Below are positions 25,882-37,308 of a stretch of 64,000 nucleotides of DNA, one piece after another. The notes under the pieces were generated by a model. That model made no database searches, had not been told where the DNA came from, and saw only the letters and a list, made by a program, of their open reading frames with translations. Position 1 is the first letter of the stretch. Each line of letters starts with the position of its first letter. This DNA is from Panicum virgatum (taxonomy: Eukaryota > Streptophyta > Magnoliopsida > Poales > Poaceae): the NCBI RefSeq assembly GCF_016808335.1, contig NC_053137.1, forward strand, positions 124,001 through 188,000, written 5' to 3'. A program made the position numbers and the translations under genes.

Positions 25882-27831
25882 ACTGGCCGCTCAAAATGTT
25901 ATGGCTTTGTTCGCTTTGGAGATGTCTATGAGCATGCACAAGCAATGACAGAAATGAATGGAGCATACTGTTATACCAGGCCTATGCGTATTGGACCTGC
26001 TCCCAACAACAAAGGTACGCACACGTTCCTCCGTGGTTAATTTTTGGACAAGTTGCAGTGCTTCAAGCCATTGTTCTCTACTCTCAGTTTCTTCCCTCCG
26101 GCATGAATAAATCCTTCCTGCTGTCATATTTTAGTTTGTGGCCCTTTTTGCCCTTGTAAGTGGTGCAGTCAGGATTATCATCGCTGTTTACGATGCAAAT
26201 GGAGCTACTTAACTCTACTGAGCTTGCTCATTCAAAGAGCAGTCTGGCATGCTATCTATCCCAATAGGTCTTTTCTGTCTCTTTTAGCTCCGCACTAGTT
26301 GAAAGCTATTTTCCATGACCTGTCAAGTTGATATTCTTGTTCTTCATGTATATGTTCTGGACTGTCACAGTGATGCACGCGTTGATGTATTTCAAGATGC
26401 ATCATATGCTTCTGCTATACTTGTACAATATTTCACCTGCAGGGATTTTGTTACCTGCAGAAGGTGTTTGTGTGCTGGCCTTTCTCAATACATTTGTTGC
26501 ATATACAGTACATACAGATGTCAAATACGCGTAGTGAAATATTGTATTGTTTGGTAGACTTTTGTATTGTTGCATTGCATTGTTTTAGTTCATGCCCACT
26601 TTGGCTTGTGGTGCGCGAGTAGTGAAATATTGATGGATCAGAATTCCCGAACATGCATTGAAGTGCCCTTGCCCGGTGGTGGGTTAGTCTCAAATACGCG
26701 TGCGTCAGATATTCAGAGTAGCTAGTAATTATTATATATTATCCTGTGATATTTCTTGTAACAGCGTCAATAGCAGCACTATTGAGTCACATTTTTTTTT
26801 CTGATATTCAGATTGTGTCCACAGCACACAAGGAACTGATTCTTGTCACAATCCAAACAATTCGAGAGTGAGTTCATGCTTTTACTTTTCAAACGAATGA
26901 TTTGTATGAAAATTTAACCTTAAGGATGCATTTGTTGCTTGCAGCTGTTTGTCGGGTGTCTTGATAAAAGCATCACTGATGATGATGTACTGCGAGCCTT
27001 TAGTCCATACGGAGAGCTTGTTAGTGTCAAAGTACTACAGGGGAAGGGCTGCGCTTTTGTCACATACTCAAACCGGTAATTAATTTTGTCCTCGTGATTT
27101 TATATTGTAGATGTTGGACCTGCCAGCTAGCTGATCAAATTCCTCATCATGATTTCAAGTTATGAGAGAACTAAACTTGTGTATAGGTTCTGCCTTGGAA
27201 GGGACCTACTAAGTATATCATAAAATTTTGTCAAATGTGGTTTTGTATACAAATTGCAACTGTAGATTTAAGGTTGCAAGGTTGTAAACTTTAGGTGTAT
27301 AATACATGTTTTTAGTTGCCCTGGCATAGCCCCCTCAAATGTTCTTTGCAGGGCGACTGACTTGTGAGTTGTATGTCTTGTAGGGCATCGGCAGAGGAGG
27401 CCATGAGAATGCTAAATGGGAGTCAGCTGGGAGGTAACGCCATGAGACTTACATGGGGTCGCCGTGCTACTAACAAGCAGGTAGCTTCTGTTGCTTGTTT
27501 ATTCGCTACTCCCTCCATTCCAAATTATAGGTCGTCTTTGCTTTTCTAGGTGCAGAAGCTAAGTACCTAAAATAGCCAAAACGATCTATAATTTGGGATG
27601 GAGGAAGTAGTTGCTAATTTCCATGGTGAAATCATATGAGTTTTGTTTGTTGATATGCTTACTCTCTTCCTGCACAAATATGAGCAGGATGGACAAAATG
27701 ATGGCCGGTATGGACGCCCCAAATCCTTTGATCCTTCAGGTTTCGGTTGGTCTCCTCAGGTTCCGTACGCATATGCTCAGACAGGCCATCCAGGATATGG
27801 ATATTACCAGCAGCAGCTTCCCACAGTACAG
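25882..27831 (+). pseudogene. RBP45/47-type RNA-binding protein gene, 5'-truncated, rest intact
   Basis: The exons are 25882-26014, 26812-26867, 26945-27075, 27384-27480 and 27688-27831, with GT-AG borders and matching phase throughout. The first encodes the end of an RRM (TGRSKCYGFVRFGD ... AMTEMNGAYCYTRPMRIGPAP), the RNP1 region of RRM2 in plant oligouridylate/poly(A)-binding RBP45/47 proteins. The third and fourth encode a full RRM3 (LFVGCLDKSITDDDVLRAF, GKGCAFVTYSNR, MLNGSQLGGNAMRLTWGRR). The fifth encodes the Gly/Tyr/Gln-rich tail (HPGYGYYQQQLP), and the next acceptor leads directly to TGA. RRM1 and the front of RRM2 are missing. Two normally Gly positions are Cys (SKC, FVGC). Retained introns mean a DNA-level duplication or truncation, not a retrocopy. 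The frame has no stop, so a shortened product is conceivable. Confidence 0.8.
27509..27607. mobile_element. Stowaway-like MITE (99 bp, TA duplication) in an RBP intron
   Basis: CTCCCTCCATTCCAAATTAT at the left mirrors ATAATTTGGGATGGAGGAAG at the right. TA flanks both ends (27507-27508, 27608-27609). The ends match the common grass Stowaway consensus. Confidence 0.85.
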
Positions 27832-28407
27832 GTAAATTTTTCTCTCATGAGGATAAGAGATTCATCATTTTAATAATATCGTTTGTTTCCCTGTGGATCT
27901 GCATCAGAAATTTGTTCCGATTATAAAGAGTATGCATTGTATCTTGGTGCAGTGAGATCACCATGTGAAGGAACATCACAAGCAACGGCATGTAGAGAGA
28001 TTTGAACTCGGAAGAAGTTGCACTCCTTTTTTGGAAATAGCTTAACCCTTCAGTTGCGCTCCGTGACGAATAGCTCTGTATCCCACCACGGAAGCCCCCC
28101 GTGATGCCTGGGAGTACAGTTTTGTTACAGACGTCGAGAATTTAGCAGCCCGTTTAACCTGTTGATGAGAAGAAGTTTGGGTTGCCTGAATTTTGCTATG
28201 CCATGGGCATTGCTAGCATAACTCAGGTTTAGGGTTAGTAACATGTCAGTTGAGGCTTACATTGCGGTTATCTTTTACAGCCAGATGTGCACTTGTGATG
28301 CCATAGGGTTCGACGCCGACGGTAAGAAATTGTTGATTAGCCTGGAGTACTTGCATTGTGGACACAATGTGAAGCTGAATCAGCATGCATGCCAATACAT
28401 GTGCGAA
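27832..28407. other. 3' flank of the RBP fragment, no gene recognised
   Basis: A possible acceptor and stop (GCAG|TGA, near 27952) end the RBP frame. The remainder shows no domain on either strand. Confidence 0.5.
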
Positions 28408-29212
28408 CTAGAATAAGACAGGGACAGGGTTGAAGAGCAGGTCCTTGACCATGCCCTTGATGCGATGAGTCGGCGAGGTGATGCCGTCCCCATCCTGGTA
28501 GATGCAGTGGATGATGCGGGCGAGGTTACGGCACAGGTTGGCCGTGGTCATGCTCTGATCCGCAGACGACGACGTCTCCTTGTTGAACACCTTCCAGGTG
28601 TCGGCGATGACGCCCTGGACGGCGGCGGGGGGCTGCCGCTCCTGCGGCGGGGAGCGCGTGGAGCAGCAGGAGCGGCCCCGTGGAGGTGACCCAGCCGTTG
28701 GCGAGGTACTCGCGGAGGCTGGGCCTGCGGCTCCGCTGGTGCCACCGCGCCTCCACCATGAACGCCTTGCACAGCTGGTGCCACTGTTTCTTGTAGAGCG
28801 GCAGGACGTGGCAGCCATGCTTGCTGAGCACGCGGTCCGCCGCCGCGGTCGAGGTCTCCCAGATGGCCGCGTACATGGCCCTCATGTACTCCGGGAGCGG
28901 TGCATCGCCGCCGCTGCCGCCGCAGGGGGGCTCCCAGCCGGCAATGGCGTCGGTGAAGGCCCGGAGCTCCTCCGGCGTCCCGTAGACGTCGTAGATGTCG
29001 TCGAGGTGGACGATGAGGGACTAGGCGGTCTTGGCCAGCACGTCCCGGCAGTCCGCCAGGTGCGGCTCCGGCGCGATGCATGCTGCGCAGAAGAAGCACT
29101 CGACGACGCGGTCCCTCGCGAAGGGCAGCCGCTCGCCCAGCCGGCTCTCTCCTTCCACCTCGGCGAGCTCTCTCCGGTGAAGAGCTCGCCGAGCCAGGTG
29201 CAGGATGTCGTC
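28408..29212 (-). pseudogene. Terpene synthase C-terminal domain, broken and apparently intronless
   Basis: From 29212 on the minus strand the frame reads DDDDILHLARRAL, then RLPFARDRVVECFFCAA, a TAG stop (about 29022-29024), then HLDDIYDVYGTPEEL with the DDxxD metal-binding motif intact (DDIYD). This is followed by YKKQWHQLCKAFMVEARWHQ and LANGWVTSTGPLLLLHALP. The expected middle of the last helical region is deleted and the frame shifts near 28650. The end of the protein (VQGVIADTWKVFNKETSS ... NLARIIHCIYQDGDGI) is then read in the second frame. A working enzyme would ionise prenyl diphosphates to make mono- or sesquiterpenes. The N-terminal half is absent. The introns normally present in this part of plant terpene synthase genes are not seen, which suggests an intron-lost or processed origin. 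It is clearly non-functional. Confidence 0.85.
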
Positions 29213-29940
29213 ATCGTCGTCTTGTGTGCATGCTCAGCACTGTTAGTTGGCGATTTGGTCGTTTGTTACTCTTGTAGTCTTGTGTGCATCACGTGTGTGT
29301 ACATCATTTAGTGGATAGATGCGGAGAACATATTGATGTTTCCAGCGGGTTATAGCTGTTACCGTGTTACCAGCTTTAATTATATTTATAAATTTGTGCA
29401 TCTGAAATTGCAACACAAATTTTAATGGATAGAGGATGCAAGCATATATCATCATGCAAAATTTGAGATGTAATTGAAACTTGTGCAATGAGAAATAAAT
29501 AAGAGAAATCAGCCTATGAATAATAGTGGGTTATGGATGTGAGATGAACAGTTGAACCCGCAACTATTTAAGTGCAAGTTTTTTTTTCTTTTTGCACAAT
29601 TTTTTATTCAATCTCAAACTTTGCAGGATGGTAGATTATATTCTTACGTGATCTATCCATTCATTTTTTTTTGGAATTCTTAATGCACACATTTAAGTGT
29701 AATTAAAGTTTGTAACACAAGATACGTTCTCCATAGATGCATAATTAGGTCTGTAGGTTGGGTTGAAATGGATTTTTATGAGTTGAATTTTGATATGGAG
29801 TATGTTTGGATGGGTTAAAATGGATTGTATTATATAATGGAGCGGGATGGAGTGAGTTTTATATAAATGCGGGTTGGGGCGGGTTAAACTGAATACTTGT
29901 GCAAAACTGTATGACTATAATTAGGGAACCTATCAGGCTA
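29213..29940. other. Intergenic, no gene recognised
   Basis: AT-rich, without a recognisable domain or element end. Confidence 0.5.
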
Positions 29941-30077
29941 TGTTTTGAAAGCGGTAAGGCGAGGCGAGGCGATCCACCACCGCCTTCTCGCCTAGGCGAC
30001 GCCTAGGCGGGCTAAGGCGAGAACTTAAGCAAGGCGAGCCGCCACCGCCTTGTCGCTTAGGCGACGCCTTGAAAACA
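29941..30077. repeat. GC-rich fold-back element with GGCG/CGCC palindromes
   Basis: The ends mirror each other (TGTTTTGAAAGCG / CGCCTTGAAAACA). The interior is a dense set of CGCCTAGGCG palindromes. It resembles a grass MITE class. No clean target duplication was found. Confidence 0.5.
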
Positions 30078-30083
30078 GAGGTA

Positions 30084-30321
30084 TCAGGTGCAAACCAACC
30101 TTTCCATGCAAACTATGAAAATTTTAATCTGGGCCATCGGATCAATATTCAAGGGGATGGGAGATTGGATAATTTTACAATCTGGACCCGTCCTTGGATT
30201 GGGTAATCACACTTTTGCAAATTCCTCCTCCCACCCCAATGCGTCCCTCCCCTTGGATGTTGATCCAATGACCCAGATTGAAGTTTTCATAGTTTGCACG
30301 GAGAGGTTAGTTTGCACCTGA
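30084..30321. mobile_element. Fold-back MITE with long inverted repeats, TA duplication
   Basis: About 85 bp at each end are inverted copies (TCAGGTGCAAACC... and ...TTTGCACCTGA). These carry AATCTGGGCCATCGGATCAA at the left and its counterpart at the right. TA flanks both ends. Nearly the whole element can form one hairpin. Confidence 0.8.
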
Positions 30322-30353
30322 TATGTTCCCATATATAAATGTGGGTTCCGCAT

Positions 30354-30885
30354 ATCGAAATTGACTGAAAATTATTGGAAATAACTCAATATGACTGGCA
30401 ACTGCTTTGTGTAAAGCAGTGTGGCTAGAACTGCATGCACATGGGCCCCACATCGAGAGTCGGATCCTGAAAATAAAATCTCGCGTTCACACTATAATTT
30501 TTTATCAAAATTGACTAAAATTTATTGGAGATAACTCAGTATGACTGACATCTACTTTGCGCAAAGCAATGTGGCTAGAACTATACGTGGCATGTCAAGA
30601 GTCGGACTATAAAAATAAAACCTCGTGTTCACACTATAATTTTTTTAATCGAAATTGTCTGAAATTTGTTAGAGATGAGCAAGTATAACTAACAACTACT
30701 CTGTGCAAAGCAGTGTGATTAGACCTACACCCCATGTGTCCCACGTCAAGAGCCGGATCCGAAAATAAAACCTCACGTTCACAATATAATTTTTTTATCA
30801 AAATAAGCTGCAATTTATTGGAGATGACTTGGTATAACTGGCAGCTACTCTGTGTAAAGCAGACTGGCAGCTATTAGCGGGCTAT
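30354..30885. repeat. Tandem repeat, about 3.5 copies of a 143-151 bp unit
   Basis: The landmark AATTGACTGAAAATTATTGG recurs at about 30362, 30510, 30653 and 30804. Each copy is followed by a GCAAAGCAGTGTGG-like word and by AAAATAAAACCTC. The copies are diverged, so the array is old. Confidence 0.75.
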
Positions 30886-31211
30886 TTTGTACATTGTTTA
30901 GGACAAATTAAAAAGAAGGTAAAATGACCATATTTACTCCTATTTATTACCTATATTTGACATTAATTGATTCTTGCATGCACATTAATTTTCTAAATAA
31001 GGTAAGATAATTTGTTTTTGGGAAAAATTTGAATCCTAGAATCACTTGTTTTTTTAAGACGGAGCGTGAATGGCTAACAGCGTGAATGGCTATTTTTATT
31101 TACATATCTCGACAATGACACTATTTTTCTCAGTTTTTTTCCCCAAACACAATACAAATGCGGATGCTCATAAAATACGCATGCATACTCACTTCTCTCT
31201 GGATACATATA
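30886..31211. other. Intergenic, no gene recognised
   Basis: AT-rich, with a short direct repeat (GCGTGAATGGCTA) near 31065-31090. Nothing else is recognised. Confidence 0.5.
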
Positions 31212-31466
31212 CTCCTTTATTTTTATTTACATGTCATATTAGACTTGTCCTCAGTCAAATTTGACTAATTTTGACCAAGTCTATAGAAAATTATAGCAAT
31301 AACTATACTATTTAATCTATGCACTATGAACATATAATTCATGGTGGATCTAATGAAATAAATTCGGTATTGAAAATGTTGTTACTTGTTTTATATAAGT
31401 TTGATCAAAATTTATTAAGTTTGACTTAGAACAAATCCAATATAATATGTAAATAAAAATAGAGAG
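31212..31466. mobile_element. Stowaway-like MITE, 255 bp, TA duplication
   Basis: CTCCTTTATTTTTATTTACAT at the left mirrors TATGTAAATAAAAATAGAGAG at the right. TA lies on both sides (31210-31211, 31467-31468). Confidence 0.75.
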
Positions 31467-31733
31467 TACGTGTAATCCAATGTGAGCATCTTCGAGAGAC
31501 TAGGCTGTGTCGTCTCGCTGTCAACGAACAATTCATCTACCAACGAAATTTTTTTGTTATCTCCGGTAGTTAACTTGGAGCTAGTGACGATGAACCATCA
31601 TCATGCCTGTCCGGTCAGTCAGTCAGTCAGTCAAAGAACGGCCTGCTGCTGCTGAAGTGCTGATGCTCCATGTGCGTCTGGCGGCAGCGGCAGCTCTGCC
31701 ACGGTCATCTTCTCCAGCATCTCCAGCACCCTG

Positions 31734-32192
31734 TGTTAGTTCTTTTGGATCAACTAGCAGTAGATCAAGTGGGAGTACTCACTGATTCTTGAGGAATTCG
31801 ACCTTGCCATCACTGGTTCGTTGGGGAAGGACTGCTCTAGGGCAGCGACGCAGGGCACAGAGGCGTCGCGTTGGTGATGGCGAGGTCGGCGAGGGCCGTT
31901 GACGCAGCGGGTCGCCGGAGTTGTGGATGGCGGCGCCGGTAGCGGTGACGGCGCGGCACAGTGGTGCTTCCTGTCGCTGACGGCCCCCCTCTCTAGATCG
32001 GGTTAGGGTTTGGACGGTGGGAAACTGTGACGGGGGCAAACCTCGTGCCCTGAGCCTCTAATCCCGCCTCCACTTTATAGGGCTGCGCGACGGGGGCCCA
32101 CCAGCCTCATCTTGGGCTGGGCATCCCCGATCAGGACGCGAGTCAAGGTTGGCCCAGTCGTTGGACTGGCCCGGTGGAGATCAATACTAACA
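31734..32192 (-). repeat. 3' LTR (459 bp) of the kinase-inserted copia element
   Basis: TGTTAG...CTAACA ends. The complement of the purine tract (TTCTCCCCCTT) follows directly at 32193. Confidence 0.93.
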
Positions 32193-34070
32193 TTCTCCCC
32201 CTTGATCTCACCTTTGTACTTTAAAATTTCTCAATTTGAACTTAACTCTTTACTTTCTCTTTAGTCGCTTTGCTATTGGTCTCATCTCATTGCAGATCAG
32301 TATGTAGGGCGTGCCTCATCATGACAGTTATTAGTTACCGTCAGACTTAACAGCCACAATGCAACTTTCTGTATTGAAACAAGACCTTAACCTTTCTTTG
32401 GGCCCTTTAGTAATCCAGAAATCATAGGCCTCCCGTAAAACCCATGTCGACTTGGACGGTAGGCCTTTCGGTAAGCGGATCCGCAAACACTAGTTTGATA
32501 CTTTGGTGCTCCATGATTTCATATGATTCTGGATTTTCTCCTTTGCAACATATAAGCCATTGTTAATGTGTTTGGCAGCACACTTAACATGTTGTCATAG
32601 GAGTGAAAACATTCGAATGGTATATTGCTGTTGTCTACCATTATCAATTCCGGGTAATGATTTTCTTAACCATTTTGCCTGTCCTATAGCCTCTTATAAT
32701 GCCAAACTTTGGGTACACAACCTATGAATCACAACTATTTTGCTTTGGAGCTTTTCCACAATAAACTCCAAGCGCGAGTGTTAGCTACTACTGTGGGCTT
32801 CACTAAACATCTCGCCGAAACTTAATTCCTTTTACTCACATCCTTTTGAGAGTACATGTTCCTTTCTTACTTAGCATGAGGCTGACAATATTTTGCAAAA
32901 TTGCAAAACATTCTATAACTCCATTCCAGTGATCTATTGCTGGACTGGACTTCTGCCAAAATGTCCCGGATACTTGCACTATGTCAGGGTAAATTATTTT
33001 TAGCACTAATTTTGCTTCCAACAGCTGAAGCACATGGAACTTTTTTCTTTTGATCGATCATATAACGGTTCCTGGAATTCTGAAAATTCTAAAACTATTA
33101 CCCTTGATAATAGGACAGGCGTAGGCTTACTCGCATGCATATTATATATCTTTAGAACTCTTTTCTTAATATGCTTTCTGCGATAGTCCTGATATCCCCT
33201 TTTTCTTTTATTCCGGTGAATTTCCTTTCCTAGAGCGAATGATTCTTTACCGAGATTATTCTTATCAAAACTAGAGGTCAAAATAACCTTCTTTGAATCT
33301 TTTCAGGAAAAGAATTTCCCGTCTTTTGAATTTTGCATATTTGCAAATTGTCATTTTGCATTGGCCTTTACTTTAAACCCAACTTTTCTTTGTTCTCATA
33401 AAACTTTAGATACTACTATTCTATGATCTAATATCATCAAGTGGTATCTAAATATTCTTTTCTTTTCACAACAAAACCATTTGGTTATGTCATGTATATA
33501 CTAAATGGTTATGTCATGTATATACTTTCTTGTGCAAATCTCTGTCGGGAGATATTGCTCTAACATCCATCTGATGCAATTTAAAAGCAGTATGCCATTA
33601 ATTGCATTATGATTCTAAAAGAATCCTTTTATGAGACTGAATAAAATGTCTCATTATAACTTATTCTTTTCTTTGCACAAAACTTTTTGCCATAAGTCGT
33701 GCTTAGTAACTTTTCATGATCCCTCCGGAGTCACGTTTCAATCTTATAGACCCATTATAGCCTACTGTCTTAGCTCCATTAGAAACTTATTCCATGTTCC
33801 AAAATAAATTTGGAACTTTTAGGTCTCATGACATCTTTTATGGCTTCTTGCCACCTCGATGAATGAGACACCTCAATTTCTGTCATTCAATCAACACCTC
33901 AACATATGATGAGACAATTGTAGTGCTTGAATCATAGGAGTGAACATACAGTCTCACTTCTCTTCAAGCCTAAGTTCTTTGCATACTTACTCCCCCAGAT
34001 TATCCCATCTATTGTAAAGATGGAATATCTTCGAGCTTTTGTTTGGGTTTGTTCTTTACAAGCCTCAAAG

Positions 34071-34180
34071 GGTGCTTTAAGCACCACCTTGCTTTAAGCA
34101 CCACCTTTTCTTTCGGATGTTTTTGAGAAAAGTGCTTTAAGCACCACCTTGCTTTAAGCACCACCTTTTCTTTCGGATGC
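34071..34180. repeat. 60-bp direct duplication built on a hairpin word
   Basis: Two adjacent 60-bp units (34071-34130, 34131-34180) each carry two copies of GCTTTAAGCACCACCTT, and the core GGTGCTTTAAGCACC is nearly self-complementary. They lie inside the decayed copia interior. Confidence 0.85.
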
Positions 34181-36835
34181 TTTGAGGCTCAACTTTCTTT
34201 TCTTCCTATTTAGAGCTGAAAAACTCTAAGAATCTTGCTTATTTTTATGGTTGGGATATCAACATTATGACCGTTGTACTCCCTTTTTGGTCGGTCATAT
34301 TCACTTTAATAGATCATCTTTGCTTTTAAAAATGCATCACATTTAACTTTGCGGGGAAATTCTTTCTAAATTTTAATTTTTCTTGTCTTTCTAATCTTTC
34401 TCCCCCTCGAAATATGGCACAAACTTTGCTGCCATAATTTCGAAACTATTTTTAACACTTGTGAACGAGGAGCATTTCATTACTAGAACTTTATTCATAT
34501 GACCAAGTCATACAAAATAGTGGGAGTACTATTTCCTCGTTTCTTTTCAAGAGCTCTTCAGAGTTCTTGATTTGTTGCACTTTCAAGAACTCATCAATTT
34601 CTTCATTTTGCTATACTTTTGCTAGTCATTCTTGCAATATTGGTTAGCATACAACTTTCTTTTGTCCTTCGATTCTTTTCAAGTCACTATCCAACATGCC
34701 ACTATAGTAGTGCGTGGGAATTGTTAGAATAACTTTAAAAGCTCCCATAGATTTCTTCACTTTTATGTGATCCTCATGTCGCTCGTGAGTCATCACAAAA
34801 ACTTTCCCTGTCATGCAGGATATGAATGGCACAAGTGCCAAAACTTTTCCGACTTGCGGTAATAAACTTTAAATGTATTGGTAACACATGTTTAATTCAA
34901 CATTGGTCAAATTGAACATGCGTCAAACTCATTTCAACCATTATCCTTACTGTTGTTGAAGGACGAATAAACTTTGGTCACAATGACTAAAACATGCATA
35001 TATACTTTATTTTCTGATTAAATCTTCCCGTTGGTTCCAATTTAATCAGAAAATTTAATGAATTACAATATTCGCAAAACTTTAGTGAGAGAAACCAAAA
35101 ACTTTTTGAAAACAGTTGTATCTCTTTTCCATATCAACTAAAAGTCAGAATGGAACAAGCAATTTTCTTTCTTAACCTCAACTGTACAGCTGAGTAACCT
35201 CTAAACTTTATCTGTAGCATTGATCAGAATCAACTTTTGTCTGTTAATTTCTCTCTACTTGGGAAGAATTGTATGTCTTAATTTAACGTTGGTCAAAATT
35301 AAAACATACAACTTTCCTTTACTTTCAATTCTATATCACCGTTGGGCAGAAATAGAACACATGACTGGAATAAAAATTATAATATTGACATCATCAACTT
35401 TGGTCGGAAAATGACATCATAATAAACTTTAAATTTCTTTTCTTTTAAGAGCAAGTTAATGCTCAACTTGATACTTACAATGTCAAAATGGTGCCAAAAC
35501 ATTCTTTCTTTGACATACAACAGCGGAAGCTTTTCTTAACGTTAAACATAGAGGCTCCTTTTTCCCACAGGGAAAAAACTCATCTGAGTCTATCTTTATT
35601 TATTGCAGCGGAAAACTTTTCTTTCTTTTTAGAAACAATTCTTTGTCTTTCTCTTTTCTTTGAAAAAATGATCATTCTGATGCAAAAAGTCAGAGATTAA
35701 TCATTGAACTTAAAATTATAATATTGTTATCACCAACGTTGGTCAGAAAATAACAATATCATAAATTAACTTTAAACAAATATCTTTCTACTCCTCTATT
35801 TAAATTTTCCCGTTGGTTCCAATTTAAATAGAGGATGAGACTTTTACTTTGCAGCAAAAACATGAAAATTCAATATTCAGAAGCATTATTGTACTCTGTA
35901 TTCTCTAAACAATATACATGTTGGTGCAAAATTGAATATAGATCAAATTCTATACAAAATTCTCCCAGAAATGCTTCTGAAAATGAGGAGAGAAAAAAAA
36001 TACTGATCTCTTTTCTTTACTGTGCGCTCGGCCTGGTCTTGAAAACGGCCCAAGGCCCGCTCGGCGCACAGCGCCCCCGCGTCCCAGACCACAGCGTGGG
36101 CCTGGGCCGCGAATTCGGCCCGCACGCTCACCCCACCTGGGCCGAAACCGGTCCGTCTGCGCGCCAGCCGATCGTGGCCGTTGGATCACATCCGACGGTC
36201 GCCCGTCACTTTCGCCAGGGCAAAATCGGCGCTCGGCCGCTCGCCCGGAAAACCCTAATTCCATTTCTTCTTCCCCTTCTCTCTCTAGCCCGGAACGAGC
36301 CGGCGGCGCCGCCGGCGGTCTGACGCCGCCACGCCGCGGCGGACCGGCCGCCACAGCATGACCTTGCCATGGTGGCGCGCAAGGCCCTGGGCTTGTTTTC
36401 TTTTCTAGCAACGGCTCCGAGAAGCTCATGCGGCCGCCGTCGCCTGCGCCCTTGCGGTCCTCCTCGCTGGCGCCGCGTGCGGCCGGGTCGCGCGCGGCTC
36501 CGCCGAGGAGCTTCGCCGGGGTGCCCTCATGGCGGGTCCAAGATGGACGGCGCACAAATGAAGGCCCTTTTCGGAGCCCGCGCGCACGGGCCTCGGCGGC
36601 GAGCGGCGGCTCGGTTCTGCACCACGCCACGACGAGTGGCGGCGCGGATCTATCCCGCACAACGGCGGTGGCTACGGCGGTGAGAAGACCATGAAGATCC
36701 CGCCGCCCTTTGACTTGGCTAGGATTAGGTATTGCCTTTCTTCCTTTATGTCGATCTGATTCGAATCGGAATTGTTTCTTTCTTCAATCTTTCTGATTCT
36801 TTTTTTTCCCAACCGAGATCTACTCGCTAGATCGA

Positions 36836-36849
36836 GGCATCTGATACCA
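36836..36849 (-). other. Primer binding site of the kinase-inserted copia element
   Basis: The minus strand reads TGGTATCAGATGCC, close to the initiator-Met tRNA complement TGGTATCAGAGCC with one extra base. It is one base from the 5' LTR. Confidence 0.75.
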
Positions 36850-36850
36850 T

Positions 36851-37308
36851 TGTTAGTTCTTTTGGATCAACTAGCAGTAGATCAAGTGGGAGTACTCACT
36901 GATTCTTGAGGAATTCGACCTTGCCATCACTGGTTCGTTGGGGAAGGACTGCTCTAGGGCAGCGACGCAGGGCACAGAGGCGTCGCGGTGGCGATGGCGA
37001 GGTCGGCGAGGGCCGTTGACGCAGCGGGTCGCCGGAGTTGTGGATGGCGGCGCCGGTAGCGGTGACGGCGCGGCACAGTGGTGCTTCCCGTCGCTGACGG
37101 CCCCCCTCTCTAGATCGGGTTAGGGTTTGGACGGTGGGAAACTGTGACGGGGCAAACCTCGTGCCCTGAGCCTCTAATCCCGCCTCCACTTTATAGGGCT
37201 GCGCGACGGGGGCCCACCAACCTCATCTTGGGCTGGGCATCCCCGATCAGGATACGAGTCAATGTTGGCTCAGTCGTTGGACTGGCCCGGTGGAGATCAA
37301 TACTAACA
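36851..37308 (-). repeat. 5' LTR (458 bp) of the kinase-inserted copia element
   Basis: Nearly identical to 31734-32192. Its CA end in plus orientation is followed by the CCCTG target duplication and then the kinase exon. Confidence 0.93.

Larger units (their letters stand above)
31734..37308 (-). mobile_element. Ty1/copia LTR retrotransposon inside the kinase exon, target duplication CCCTG
   Basis: LTRs at 31734-32192 (3') and 36851-37308 (5') differ by 8 substitutions and one indel over 458 bp by eye. CCCTG flanks the element at 31729-31733 and 37309-37313. The minus-strand primer site TGGTATCAGATGCC is one base from the right LTR, and the purine tract AAGGGGGAGAA abuts the left LTR. The interior has no long reading frame. 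A decayed end of copia RNase H can be read near 32430-32520 (minus strand, ...LVFADPLTERPTV). Next to the 5' LTR is a GC-rich block (about 36040-36700) with no gag similarity. It is a defective element that moved recently relative to its interior decay, so it was probably mobilised in trans. Confidence 0.92.

Noticed and set aside
28580..29311. A 243-codon plus-strand frame over the terpene synthase remnant
   Set aside because: It is an antisense shadow. The minus strand carries the DDIYD motif and other family blocks.
35950..36660. A 236-codon minus-strand frame next to the copia 5' LTR as a gag gene
   Set aside because: It shows no gag domain, zinc knuckle or similarity. It is GC-rich and probably leader or foreign sequence, and is reported only as an odd block.
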